This document shows positions 43,232 to 51,629 of a stretch of DNA of 64,000 bases, in pieces. The notes below the pieces were generated by a model. That model did not search any database and was not told where the DNA came from. It was given only the letters and a program-made list of their open reading frames with translations. Source of the stretch: Chitinophagaceae bacterium (GTDB lineage: Bacteria > Bacteroidota > Bacteroidia > Chitinophagales > Chitinophagaceae); the NCBI GenBank assembly GCA_016699815.1, contig CP065012.1:434001-498000 (forward strand). Reading direction: 5' to 3'. Each line of letters opens with the position of its first letter. The first letter of the stretch is position 1. Made by a program: the position numbers and the translations under genes.

Positions 43232-44626
43232 CTATCTTCCTTTTCCCCATCCAAACCAGTCGTTTCCATTTGCATAAAGCATCAGCAGCAAAAGGATAAT
43301 CATTCCACCAATTTGTGCATACTCTAAAAATTTATCGCTGGGTTTACGGCCGGTAACCATTTCAATAAGTGTAAATAATACATGGCCGCCATCGAGTGCT
43401 GGAATGGGCAATAAATTCATAAATGCCAGAACAATGGAAAAGAATGCCGTAATGGTCCAAAAATGTTCCCAATCCCAGGTATCGCCGCTAAATACGGAAC
43501 CCATGGCTTTAAAACCACCCACACCTTTATAAGCGCCGGTTGATGGTGAAAGTATTTTTTTAAACTGATCAATATAAAAAACCAATTCCTCACCTGCCCG
43601 TCGAACGCCTGCAGGCAAGGATTCAAAAAAACCATATTTACGAACTGAATATTTTAATATGCCCAGGCTGTCCATTTGCTCTACAAAGGCAATACCTGCA
43701 AAACCAATTTTGCCTTCATTAGAAATTTTAGCAGGGATGCTTACGTTACTTCCAGCCCGGTTTACCTGTAAAACAACTTGTGTACTTTTATGAGTTGCGG
43801 CAATGTTCCTAAGCTCATCCATATATTGTGCCGGTATGCTGTCAATAGCCGTTATGTAATCGCCTTTGCGTAGCCCGGCCTTATACACCATACTGGTATC
43901 GTTTACTTCGGTTACTAAAGAAGGAACCCTTGGACTTATGAGCGGCCCATCGCTTTTTTTTCTTTTTTCTACCAGTTGACCAATTAAATCCTGTGGCATT
44001 ATTAATTCCATTTCTTTTCCATCTCTTTCTATTAAAACTTTATGGTCAACTACCAATAGTTTTTTTAAAATTTTATTATAATCATCAATTGTTTTTCCAT
44101 CTACATTTAAAATTCTGTCGCCATTTTTAAACCCAAGGCTATAAAAAATAGAATCGTTAAAAGTAATACCGTATTTTAAAGAAGATACCGGCACTTTCTT
44201 TTCTCCCCATACCATCAATATCATGGCATAAATTAAAAAAGCAAGGATAATATTTACGGTTACGCCGCCAATCATTATGATCAATCTTTGCCAGGCCGGC
44301 TTACTGCGGAACTCATAAGGTTGCGGTGGGAGTTTTAATTGCTCTTTATCCATGCTTTCATCCACCATTCCCGCAATTTTTACATAACCGCCCAGGGGCA
44401 ACCAGCCAATACCGTAAACGGTTTCACCAATTTTCTTTTTAAATAACGAAAACCAGGGATCAAAAAAAAGATAAAATTTTTCTACCCGGCATTTAAACCA
44501 TTTTGCTGTAATGTAATGGCCAAATTCATGTAATATAACCAGTATGGATAATGACAATAACAGTTGGGCTACTTTTAGCCCTACACTACTCCAGTTAATT
44601 GCCAAAAAAATGGTATCTAAATTCAT
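43232..44626 (-). CDS. rseP: RseP/site-2 zinc metalloprotease (M50)
   Basis: A 464-residue intramembrane protease. The zinc motif HEFGH lies at residues 33-37 in the first membrane helix, with the second metal-ligand region LLPIPALDGGHVLF near residue 407. The two PDZ-like regions between are visible (for example KNGDRILNVDGKTID and KAGLRKGDYITAID). It cleaves anti-sigma factors or signal peptides in other bacteria. It is directly downstream of dxr on the same strand, a common pairing (dxr-rseP). Confidence 0.93.
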   Translation of the reverse strand: MNLDTIFLAINWSSVGLKVAQLLLSLSILVILHEFGHYITAKWFKCRVEKFYLFFDPWFSLFKKKIGETVYGIGWLPLGGYVKIAGMVDESMDKEQLKLPPQPYEFRSKPAWQRLIIMIGGVTVNIILAFLIYAMILMVWGEKKVPVSSLKYGITFNDSIFYSLGFKNGDRILNVDGKTIDDYNKILKKLLVVDHKVLIERDGKEMELIMPQDLIGQLVEKRKKSDGPLISPRVPSLVTEVNDTSMVYKAGLRKGDYITAIDSIPAQYMDELRNIAATHKSTQVVLQVNRAGSNVSIPAKISNEGKIGFAGIAFVEQMDSLGILKYSVRKYGFFESLPAGVRRAGEELVFYIDQFKKILSPSTGAYKGVGGFKAMGSVFSGDTWDWEHFWTITAFFSIVLAFMNLLPIPALDGGHVLFTLIEMVTGRKPSDKFLEYAQIGGMIILLLLMLYANGNDWFGWGKGR

Positions 44627-44726
44627 CAGGTAAATTATTTTTTAAATGAATAAGGCTGATGTGGGAATAAAATTTACTACTCCGGCATTAATAATTGAAA
44701 ATCGGCTTACCCACACATTCATATTT

Positions 44727-45887
44727 TTATAATTTCATCATTGAGGCTGCAAAGTTACGTGCCTCGCCGTCGCTGTCAAAATATTCCTCCAGGTTAGGTT
44801 TTGCAATAAAGTTAACTTTTTGCATAGTTTTTTCCACAACGGCAGTAATATCTAAAAATCCAATACGGTTTTTAAGAAATGCCCACACGGCAATTTCGTT
44901 GGCTGCATTGAGGATGCAGGGCATATTTCCCCCTTTCTCCAATGCTTCTGCTGCCAGTGCAAGGTTGCGAAAGGTTTTAAAATCGGGTTCTTCAAAAGTA
45001 AGGCTTGAATATTTGCGAAAATTAAAGCGGGGAAAATCATTTTTAAGCCTGCTAGGGAAACCTAAAGCATATTGTATGGGCAATTTCATATCGGGCAACC
45101 CCATTTGTGCTTTAATGCTGCCATCGGCAAATTGCACCAGGCTATGAACAATGCTTTGTGGATGTATCACTACTTCTACCTGGCTGGGCTGCAAATTGAA
45201 TAACCATTTTGCTTCTATCATTTCCAGGCCCTTATTCATTAAAGTGGCAGAGTCAATAGTAATTTTTGCCCCCATAGTCCAATTGGGATGTTGCAATGCA
45301 TGATCTCGTTTTACATTTACCAGGAAGTTGGGTTTTTTACCTAAAAAAGGGCCGCCACTTGCCGTAAGAATAATTTTTTCTATAGGGTTTCTCGCCTCGC
45401 CTACCAGGCATTGAAATATGGCGGAGTGCTCACTGTCCACAGGCAATATTGGCGATTTATTTTCAAAAGCCTTATGCATTACTACATCGCCGGCAACCAC
45501 AAGGGTTTCTTTATTGGCTAAAGCAATCATTTTACCTTTTTCAACCGCTTTTAATGTAGGCTTAAGCCCTGCAAAGCCCACAATTGCAGCAAGCATTACA
45601 TCATAGCTATCTAAGGCCGCAGCATCTACTAAGGCCTCTTCTCCGGAAACCACTTTTATATTGGTTGATGCAAGGTCTGCTTTTAGTTTTGTGTATTTTG
45701 AATCATCGCCAATTACTACCAGGGCCGGTTTAAATTCCATAGCCTGTTGCAGCAATAATTCATCATTGGTTTGAGCGGTAAGAATTGTTACTTCAAAAAG
45801 TTCGGGATGCGAACGCACTACATCCAGCGCCTGTGTGCCTATAGAACCTGTTGAGCCAAAAACAGCAATCCTTTTTTTTGCGTGCAT
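44727..45887 (-). CDS. dxr: 1-deoxy-D-xylulose-5-phosphate reductoisomerase
   Basis: A 386-residue NADPH-dependent enzyme of the MEP isoprenoid pathway, turning DXP into MEP. The NADPH motif VFGSTGSIGTQALDVV is at residues 9-24, and the metal/substrate region PVDSEHSAIFQCL and LTASGGPFLGK are intact, with MNKGLEMIEAKWLF. Length is normal. A TTTG-20 bp-TATCTTTA promoter candidate lies 20 bp upstream, and rseP follows 100 bp downstream. Confidence 0.96.
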   Translation of the reverse strand: MHAKKRIAVFGSTGSIGTQALDVVRSHPELFEVTILTAQTNDELLLQQAMEFKPALVVIGDDSKYTKLKADLASTNIKVVSGEEALVDAAALDSYDVMLAAIVGFAGLKPTLKAVEKGKMIALANKETLVVAGDVVMHKAFENKSPILPVDSEHSAIFQCLVGEARNPIEKIILTASGGPFLGKKPNFLVNVKRDHALQHPNWTMGAKITIDSATLMNKGLEMIEAKWLFNLQPSQVEVVIHPQSIVHSLVQFADGSIKAQMGLPDMKLPIQYALGFPSRLKNDFPRFNFRKYSSLTFEEPDFKTFRNLALAAEALEKGGNMPCILNAANEIAVWAFLKNRIGFLDITAVVEKTMQKVNFIAKPNLEEYFDSDGEARNFAASMMKL

Positions 45888-45906
45888 AAGTGAAATTGAA
45901 TACGGG

Positions 45907-45938
45907 TAAAGATAACGATGTATTGCTATTTAAGCAAA
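45907..45938 (-). promoter_or_regulatory. candidate promoter of dxr
   Basis: On the minus strand TTTG (TTG at 45935-45937), 20 bp, then TATCTTTA (45907-45914), one base off the TAnnTTTG consensus, 20 bp before the ATG. Confidence 0.5.
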
Positions 45939-46019
45939 CGCCCTACTGACCTTTAAACTGAATGAAATTTGCAAAGGGCAACTAATAATTAATCCGGTAA
46001 AATTGTCTATTTGCTTTTA

Positions 46020-47519
46020 TTAATTACCGAAAACAAATTTTTCCAGGTCCTCGGCTATTTTTCTGTCGTTACTCAACCTGGGTACTTTATTTTGACCGCC
46101 CAGTTTACCAATGCTTTTCATGTAATCGGCAAAACCGTTTTTTCTTACCGGGGTAATTTTAAGGCGTTGTAAAATATTTCCTGAAATAAGATCCTGGTAA
46201 TACACATTTTTCTTACAAAGGTTTTCATCTACTTTTTCTGCAAAGGCGGTAATATCTGTTGGCGCATTTTCAAATTCTACAAACCATTGATGAAAACTTT
46301 TTCCTTTATCGGCAGTTACCATGGGTGCAACGGTAAATTCCCTTATGGCAATATTTTCTTTTTCTATTGCCCCAAGCAGTGCTTCTTCTACTTCTTCTGC
46401 AATTACATGCTCGCCAAATGCCGAAATAAAATGCTTGGTGCGGCCGGTAACCACAAGCCGGTAAGGCTTTGTACTAACAAATTTTATTGTATCGCCAATA
46501 TTATAAGCCCATAAACCTGCATTACTGCTAATGATGAGTGCATAATTTACGCCTTCTGCCACATCTTTAAGCATTATACGCCTGTGGTTTTCTTTTCCCA
46601 ATTCTTCCAAAGGTACAAATTCAAAGAAAATACCGCTGTTACTGTTCAATAACATACCCGGCCCTTTTTGCGTATCCTGGAAAGCAAAAAAACCTTCGCT
46701 TGCCGGGTAGAGTTCAATTATATCCACCTTGCGGCCAATGCTCTCCATTAATTTTGCTTTATACGGTGCAAAGTTTACACCGCCTTGTACCATTACACTA
46801 AAATTAGGAAACAGCGCTCCAATTTTTTTACCGGAACGGGCTTCCAGTTCATCAAAATACATTTGCATCCATGGCGGTATACCACTAATAAGCGACATAT
46901 TTTGATTGATGGTTTCATCTATAATTTTACTGAGTTTTTCTTCCCAGTCTTCAATACAATTAGTTTCGTAAGTTGGCAATTGGTTGGACCGCAGGTAACG
47001 GGGCACATGATGGTTTACTATGCCGCTAAGCCTGCCCGTAGGTATGCCGCCTATTCTTTCCAAAACTGGCGAACCGCTTAAAAAAATCATTTTACCATTG
47101 GCAAAAGCTGTATTGCCCGTTTCGGCCATATAACAAAGCAATGCATTACGGGCCGTATTGATATGGTTATCTATACTGTCTTTGGTAATAGGAATATATT
47201 TTAAGCCACTGGTGGTACCACTGGTTTTTGCAAAATAAAGCGGCAAGCCTTTCCATAAAATATTATGCTTCCCTTCTTTAATTTTTTCAATGTAAGAGCG
47301 AAAGCCTTCATAATCTCTAATGGGTACTTTTTGGCTAAAATCTGCGTATGTTTTTATAGAAGCAAAATCATGTGCTTTCCCAAACTCTGTTTTAGCGCCG
47401 GTTTTTATTAATTCATTAAAAAGGTTTTGCTGGTCTTCAAGGGCAGTGGCCATTCCCTTTTTAATTTGCTTGGCCGTATAGGTGGCAAAGGGCTTTACCA
47501 GCAAAGATTTAATTTTCAT
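46020..47519 (-). CDS. GH3-family acyl-adenylating protein
   Basis: A 499-residue member of the GH3 (auxin-responsive promoter) family, acyl-acid amido synthetases related to firefly luciferase-type enzymes. The ATP-binding motif YFAKTSGTTSGLKYIPIT (near residues 92-110) and PASEGFFAFQ, then YALIISSNAGLWAYNIGDTIKF, then TGRTKHFISAFGEHV follow the family order. I start at ATG 47517-47519. In plants these conjugate amino acids to hormones; bacterial substrates are unknown. It is a single gene with no related neighbour. Confidence 0.85.
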   Translation of the reverse strand: MKIKSLLVKPFATYTAKQIKKGMATALEDQQNLFNELIKTGAKTEFGKAHDFASIKTYADFSQKVPIRDYEGFRSYIEKIKEGKHNILWKGLPLYFAKTSGTTSGLKYIPITKDSIDNHINTARNALLCYMAETGNTAFANGKMIFLSGSPVLERIGGIPTGRLSGIVNHHVPRYLRSNQLPTYETNCIEDWEEKLSKIIDETINQNMSLISGIPPWMQMYFDELEARSGKKIGALFPNFSVMVQGGVNFAPYKAKLMESIGRKVDIIELYPASEGFFAFQDTQKGPGMLLNSNSGIFFEFVPLEELGKENHRRIMLKDVAEGVNYALIISSNAGLWAYNIGDTIKFVSTKPYRLVVTGRTKHFISAFGEHVIAEEVEEALLGAIEKENIAIREFTVAPMVTADKGKSFHQWFVEFENAPTDITAFAEKVDENLCKKNVYYQDLISGNILQRLKITPVRKNGFADYMKSIGKLGGQNKVPRLSNDRKIAEDLEKFVFGN

Positions 47520-47674
47520 CAAGACATATATTTAGGCGAACAATCGTTATGCAAATTTCGGTAATTTTTATACAACTACGTTATGTTTAACAAAATTACC
47601 CATTGAAATAAATAGATTAATACTAAAACAAACTTGGACGCCTGATAGTTTTAATTGTGGCCGGGTGAAGGGAA

Positions 47675-47702
47675 AAGAAAACCCCTCAAAAACGAGGGGA
47701 AA
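47675..47702 (-). terminator. intrinsic terminator after the L,D-transpeptidase gene
   Basis: CCCCTC (47682-47687) pairs with GAGGGG (47694-47699) across a 6-nt loop; on the minus strand the stem is followed by TTTTCTTTT. It is 51 bp past the stop at 47753. Confidence 0.65.
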
Positions 47703-47752
47703 TCTTAGATATTACATTTTACTTGATCAATGGTTTTCCCAGGAGTAATAAC

Positions 47753-48505
47753 TTATACAGATTTTAATAAAGCCGATTGCTTAAAATAATTTTTACATTT
47801 ACTGTAAATAAAAAGGCAACTACCATTTTTTATTTTAGATATTATGGGCTTATTCATTTCTTTTGAAACCGCCGGGCAACCCCAGCTACGGCCAAGGTAA
47901 CCGTGGGAGCGGATAAATGTTTCACTCACATAATTTGCACTGTGCATGATGATGCCCCTTTCCTCGGCTTTATCATTAATATTTTTTTCCATGCCTTTCA
48001 ACTTCATGGAAAAACCATGTTTTCCATCAAAGGTTCCGGCGGTTACATAAAACCCCGGGCTGCTTTGCAGGCTTTCATTTTTATTGGAAAATAAAGTTGC
48101 CATTCCTTTACCAGAATTTTCGCCATGGGCCACATAGGTATTATAAAGCAGCTTGCAGTTTTTTAAATCAATCACAAAAAGTCTTTTTTGGGAAGAAAGC
48201 TGAGTAAAATCTGCAATGGTAAGTATATCATCTTTATCCAGCTCCCCATTTTCTCTTAATATAGTATATCCAGCTATGGCATTATCAAATGCTTCGCTTG
48301 CAAGGCCTTTTGCCGAAAGCCTTAAGCTATCATATATAATACGGAATGGGCCATTATTGTTAACAGCGGGTAAGTTTGCTGATACATCATTGGCATAATC
48401 GGGAAAATTAGCTTTTGCCGACTTTAATACAAACGGTGTATGTAATATGGCAACTATAGCCAATAACCCCAATATATTAGCAGGTTGAACACAAAACTTC
48501 ATCAT
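47753..48505 (-). CDS. L,D-transpeptidase-like murein enzyme
   Basis: A 250-residue exported protein with an N-terminal hydrophobic signal or anchor (residues 9-27). The C-terminal domain has the catalytic-Cys motif RSHGYLGRSWGCPAVSKE (His and Cys about residues 203-215), and LFVIDLKNCKLLYNTYVAHG with the family's GENSGKG loop; it fits the YkuD_2 (PF13645) L,D-transpeptidase group. Such enzymes make 3-3 cross-links or attach proteins to peptidoglycan and are poorly inhibited by most beta-lactams. It is divergent from the BlaI/M56 pair, sharing a 290-bp intergenic region with palindromes. Confidence 0.8.
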   Translation of the reverse strand: MMKFCVQPANILGLLAIVAILHTPFVLKSAKANFPDYANDVSANLPAVNNNGPFRIIYDSLRLSAKGLASEAFDNAIAGYTILRENGELDKDDILTIADFTQLSSQKRLFVIDLKNCKLLYNTYVAHGENSGKGMATLFSNKNESLQSSPGFYVTAGTFDGKHGFSMKLKGMEKNINDKAEERGIIMHSANYVSETFIRSHGYLGRSWGCPAVSKEMNKPIISKIKNGSCLFIYSKCKNYFKQSALLKSV

Positions 48506-48643
48506 ACTTGAATTAACAACAAAACCGTAAAAAAATTATGTAGAAGTTCTGCTTATAGGCTTTTAAAAATTGAAAGTTTATGTAGAAAAAAATCGAGTAC
48601 AAAATTACTCTCAATTAACAATAATTGCCCCGTTTGGTTTGTT

Positions 48644-48661
48644 AAGGTTTACTTAAACCTT
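48644..48661. promoter_or_regulatory. perfect palindrome in the L,D-transpeptidase/blaI intergenic region
   Basis: AAGGTTTA and TAAACCTT are exact inverted repeats separated by CT (18 bp). It is placed between two divergent genes, a likely operator position, but no protein is known to bind it here. Confidence 0.45.
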
Positions 48662-48777
48662 TAACATTTTATTAACCAGCTATTTATAAAAGTAAAATTT
48701 GCTTGCCCTGATTTTTTTTAAACAAAATAAATTAAGAAAACCCAATACATCAAATACGAATTATTTCATACATTGCA

Positions 48778-48793
48778 TACGAAATTAATCGTA
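48778..48793 (+). promoter_or_regulatory. candidate BlaI operator at the blaI start
   Basis: TACGA, six bases, then TCGTA form a dyad ending 2 bp before the ATG at 48796. A further ATACGA half-site occurs 23 bp upstream (48754). BlaI/MecI dimers bind such dyads upstream of their own gene in other bacteria; the exact sequence differs from the known TACA/TGTA site, so this is a candidate only. Confidence 0.4.
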
Positions 48794-48795
48794 AA

Positions 48796-49182
48796 ATGAA
48801 TACACAAGCAATTCCCCGCCCTACTGAGAGCGAACTGGAAATTTTATCCATATTATGGAAATATGGTAAATCATCGGTTCGTACTGTTCATGATGAAATT
48901 AGTAAAACCAAACCAACCGGGTACACTACTACTTTAAAATTTATGCAAATAATGTTAGACAAAAAACTACTAACAAGGGACAGTAGCTGCAAAGTACATG
49001 TGTATGAGCCTGCCGTAAGCAGGGAAAAAACCCAAAAGCAACTCGTAAGTAAAATGGTGAACAGTTTATTTTCGGGTTCGCCGGCACAACTGGTTTTGCA
49101 GGCGCTGGGCAGCTGCCACCCCAGCAACGAAGAACTGATAAAAATAGAAGAACTTTTAAAGGAATTAAAAACTAAAAAATAA
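48796..49182 (+). CDS. BlaI/MecI-family transcriptional repressor
   Basis: 128 residues: a winged-helix domain (PTESELEILSILWKYGKSSV and GYTTTLKFMQIMLDKKLLTR, about residues 8-60) and a C-terminal dimer region (about 75-125). This repressor family is inactivated by cleavage by its partner protease. It precedes the M56 gene by 5 bp, so they form an operon. No beta-lactamase is adjacent. Confidence 0.92.
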   Translation: MNTQAIPRPTESELEILSILWKYGKSSVRTVHDEISKTKPTGYTTTLKFMQIMLDKKLLTRDSSCKVHVYEPAVSREKTQKQLVSKMVNSLFSGSPAQLVLQALGSCHPSNEELIKIEELLKELKTKK

Positions 49183-49187
49183 ACAGC

Positions 49188-50582
49188 ATGGAGCATTTTG
49201 CCCATAGTTTTATTATAACAACTTTGCACTCTGCCTGGCAGGCATTTTTAATTTTAAGCGTTTATTATTTTGCAAACAAATTAATGCCGCACACTCACCC
49301 GGCGGCAAAAAGAGACTCTGCAATTTTATTGCTACTACTGCAAGTTTTTGTAAGCCTTTTTACTTTTCTGTTTATTTATTTTAATAATTCTATTCATATA
49401 AATGGGCAATGGGGTGCCTGGGTTAGTTTCTCCGGCTCCACCTTACTAAACCGTTTTTCAGGTTACTTAATTGTAGTTTACTTTGGCATTGTATTTTTAA
49501 AGCTGCTTTTCCTTTTTTACCAATGGGATCAATTTAAAAAGCATTGTGGCAACTCTTTATTAAAACCTGGAGCCGACATCAGTTTTTTTACTCATGCTAT
49601 GGCAAAAAGTATGGGTATTACAAAAAGAGTAAAAATTTGGCATAGCCCACATATCCACTCCCCGCTCACATACGGCTTTTTAAAACCGGTAATTTTGCTG
49701 CCCATTTCCCTGGCAAACCATTTAACCATTGAAGAAACCGAAGCATTAATTATTCATGAACTTGCACATATTAAACAAAATGATTTTTTGCTAAACTGGA
49801 TTTTATTGATAATAGAAACCTTATATTTCTTTAACCCTTTTATAAAATTGCTGGCAAGCGAAATAAGAAAAAACAGGGAACTTTCCTGCGATGTAGAAGT
49901 GATGAAAAAATATTATTCGCCTTTGCACTATGCAAATGCATTATATAAATCGGCAGCACAACATTTATTTGCAAATGCTTTTTCCATAACTGCCGCACAA
50001 AAAGAGGGTTTACTGCTCCACCGTATTTTATTCTTTACCGATACCAATAATCATTTTTTACCCAAAAGAAAGCTGGTGATAGTTCCTTTGCTTTCTTTAA
50101 CCTTTATAACATTATTATTGGCGGTTATTTTACCCACAGAAAATAAAGAAATTAAAACAGTATCGTCATCATTCATTCGCACTGCGCTTCCATTTAATTC
50201 AGAAATTTCAATGCCGGAAATTTTATCAACAGATTATGTTATACCTACCCTACCTAAAATAACGTTAAGCAGCAAAAGCAGGAGTAATACAGTAGCTGTT
50301 AGTCAAACTGCATCAAAAGAAAAGAGAACAAAGCCTACTGGCGAAATTGAACATGATGCTTACTACAACTTAGTGCCCGTAAATTATATTGCACAAGCAG
50401 ATAGTGTTACTGAAATTATTGTGAGTGAAGAAACAGCCGGGGGAAACTCCATTACCCGATCTTACAAAATGAGTTATAAAAACGGCAAATGGGAAATTAC
50501 GCTATTGTGGATGGTTGAAAATAAAAAAGCGGAAGATAGTGTACATCAAAATATAGATACTACTTTGCAACACTATTATTAA
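49188..50582 (+). CDS. BlaR1-like M56 metalloprotease, sensor partner of BlaI
   Basis: A 464-residue membrane protease. About four N-terminal segments (roughly residues 8-25, 40-65, 85-110 and 295-315) frame a cytoplasmic zinc domain with HELAHIKQND, His at 190 and 194. Downstream Glu/Asp in the NRELSCDVEVMKKYY region complete the site. It lacks a penicillin-binding sensor domain at its C-terminus: the last 140 residues are periplasmic, Ser/Thr/Lys-rich and unlike BlaR1's. It therefore senses something other than a bound beta-lactam, or a partner senses it. Coupled to blaI by a 5-bp gap. Confidence 0.88.
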   Translation: MEHFAHSFIITTLHSAWQAFLILSVYYFANKLMPHTHPAAKRDSAILLLLLQVFVSLFTFLFIYFNNSIHINGQWGAWVSFSGSTLLNRFSGYLIVVYFGIVFLKLLFLFYQWDQFKKHCGNSLLKPGADISFFTHAMAKSMGITKRVKIWHSPHIHSPLTYGFLKPVILLPISLANHLTIEETEALIIHELAHIKQNDFLLNWILLIIETLYFFNPFIKLLASEIRKNRELSCDVEVMKKYYSPLHYANALYKSAAQHLFANAFSITAAQKEGLLLHRILFFTDTNNHFLPKRKLVIVPLLSLTFITLLLAVILPTENKEIKTVSSSFIRTALPFNSEISMPEILSTDYVIPTLPKITLSSKSRSNTVAVSQTASKEKRTKPTGEIEHDAYYNLVPVNYIAQADSVTEIIVSEETAGGNSITRSYKMSYKNGKWEITLLWMVENKKAEDSVHQNIDTTLQHYY

Positions 50583-50585
50583 AGG

Positions 50586-51629
50586 CTACCAAATATTCCT
50601 GGGGCAACTATCGCCGTATTTATTATTGAGTAAAAAGCCAAGCATTATTTCATGCGTTTGCCCGGTATAGGCACGCATTTGATTGGTAGTAGCAGATTCG
50701 TAAGCATAGCTTATATTAAATGTATTAGATACCAGTATGCCTGCCATTGCCGAATACCCTGCTACTAAATCCCCATACCGGTAAGCGCCACCCACCCAAA
50801 ATTTATCCATATACTGAACTTTTGCATTTACATGCACACCAAATAACTGGGGCTTCCAATACTGTATCATTGCAGAAGGCATTAAACTTACATCATCACT
50901 TAACCACAAGCGGTAGCCAGCAGTAAAAAAATAATTGGGTTCAAAATAAGTTGACCGATCGTTTTTTTCGCCAAAAGAAACTTTACCAGGAATAATATTT
51001 AAAACCGAAAGCCCGGCAAAATATTTTGCAGAATACAACCAGAGCCCGGCGCCTAACTCAGGTTTAATTTTATTAATAGTGCCACTGGTTGTTCCAATAG
51101 CGGGATCATATACTCCCGGATCGGCCCATACCACTTTGCTTTGATCTAATTGAATGCTGCTTACGCCTGCCTGAAAACCCAAGCTCAACGTGGTTTTAAC
51201 GCTAATAGGTTTATGATATGCATACGTTGCATAAGCGCTCCAGCGATTGAAATAGCCCGTTTTATCATTCATGCCAATAAACCCAATACCATGGTGTGGG
51301 CTTGGCGCCGTGTATACTTCCCAATAACTTTTTCCTCTTGGGTTTTCACCGGGAACAGCAAAGGATGTTGCGCTTGTACGATAATCTGTTTTACCAATTG
51401 GCCCATGAATACTGATATAAGTTGTACGGGGATGGCCTTCAATAGCCGACCATTGGTTGCGGTTACTCACTTTTAAATCTACATAATTTTCAATACCGGT
51501 AACTGCTGGATTAAGTATATAATTATTTAAAACATACTGGGTAAAATAAGGCTTTGACTGTGCAAAACCAACAATACAAATCACTACAGCAAAAAACACA
51601 ACAATTATCTTCTTCACAGATAAGTTCAT
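50586..51629 (-). CDS. PorP/SprF-family outer-membrane protein
   Basis: A 347-residue outer-membrane beta-barrel-like protein with signal peptide (MNLSVKKIIVVFFAVVICIVGFAQ). The opening QSKPYFTQYVLNNYILNPAVTG is the family hallmark. SprF/PorP-like proteins are needed for T9SS export of partner adhesins with type B sorting domains. The start codon lies immediately after the stop of the 1786-residue gene (51630), so the two are one operon, a typical SprB-SprF arrangement. Barrel strands are suggested by alternating Tyr/Trp/Gly-rich segments. Confidence 0.9.
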   Translation of the reverse strand: MNLSVKKIIVVFFAVVICIVGFAQSKPYFTQYVLNNYILNPAVTGIENYVDLKVSNRNQWSAIEGHPRTTYISIHGPIGKTDYRTSATSFAVPGENPRGKSYWEVYTAPSPHHGIGFIGMNDKTGYFNRWSAYATYAYHKPISVKTTLSLGFQAGVSSIQLDQSKVVWADPGVYDPAIGTTSGTINKIKPELGAGLWLYSAKYFAGLSVLNIIPGKVSFGEKNDRSTYFEPNYFFTAGYRLWLSDDVSLMPSAMIQYWKPQLFGVHVNAKVQYMDKFWVGGAYRYGDLVAGYSAMAGILVSNTFNISYAYESATTNQMRAYTGQTHEIMLGFLLNNKYGDSCPRNIW

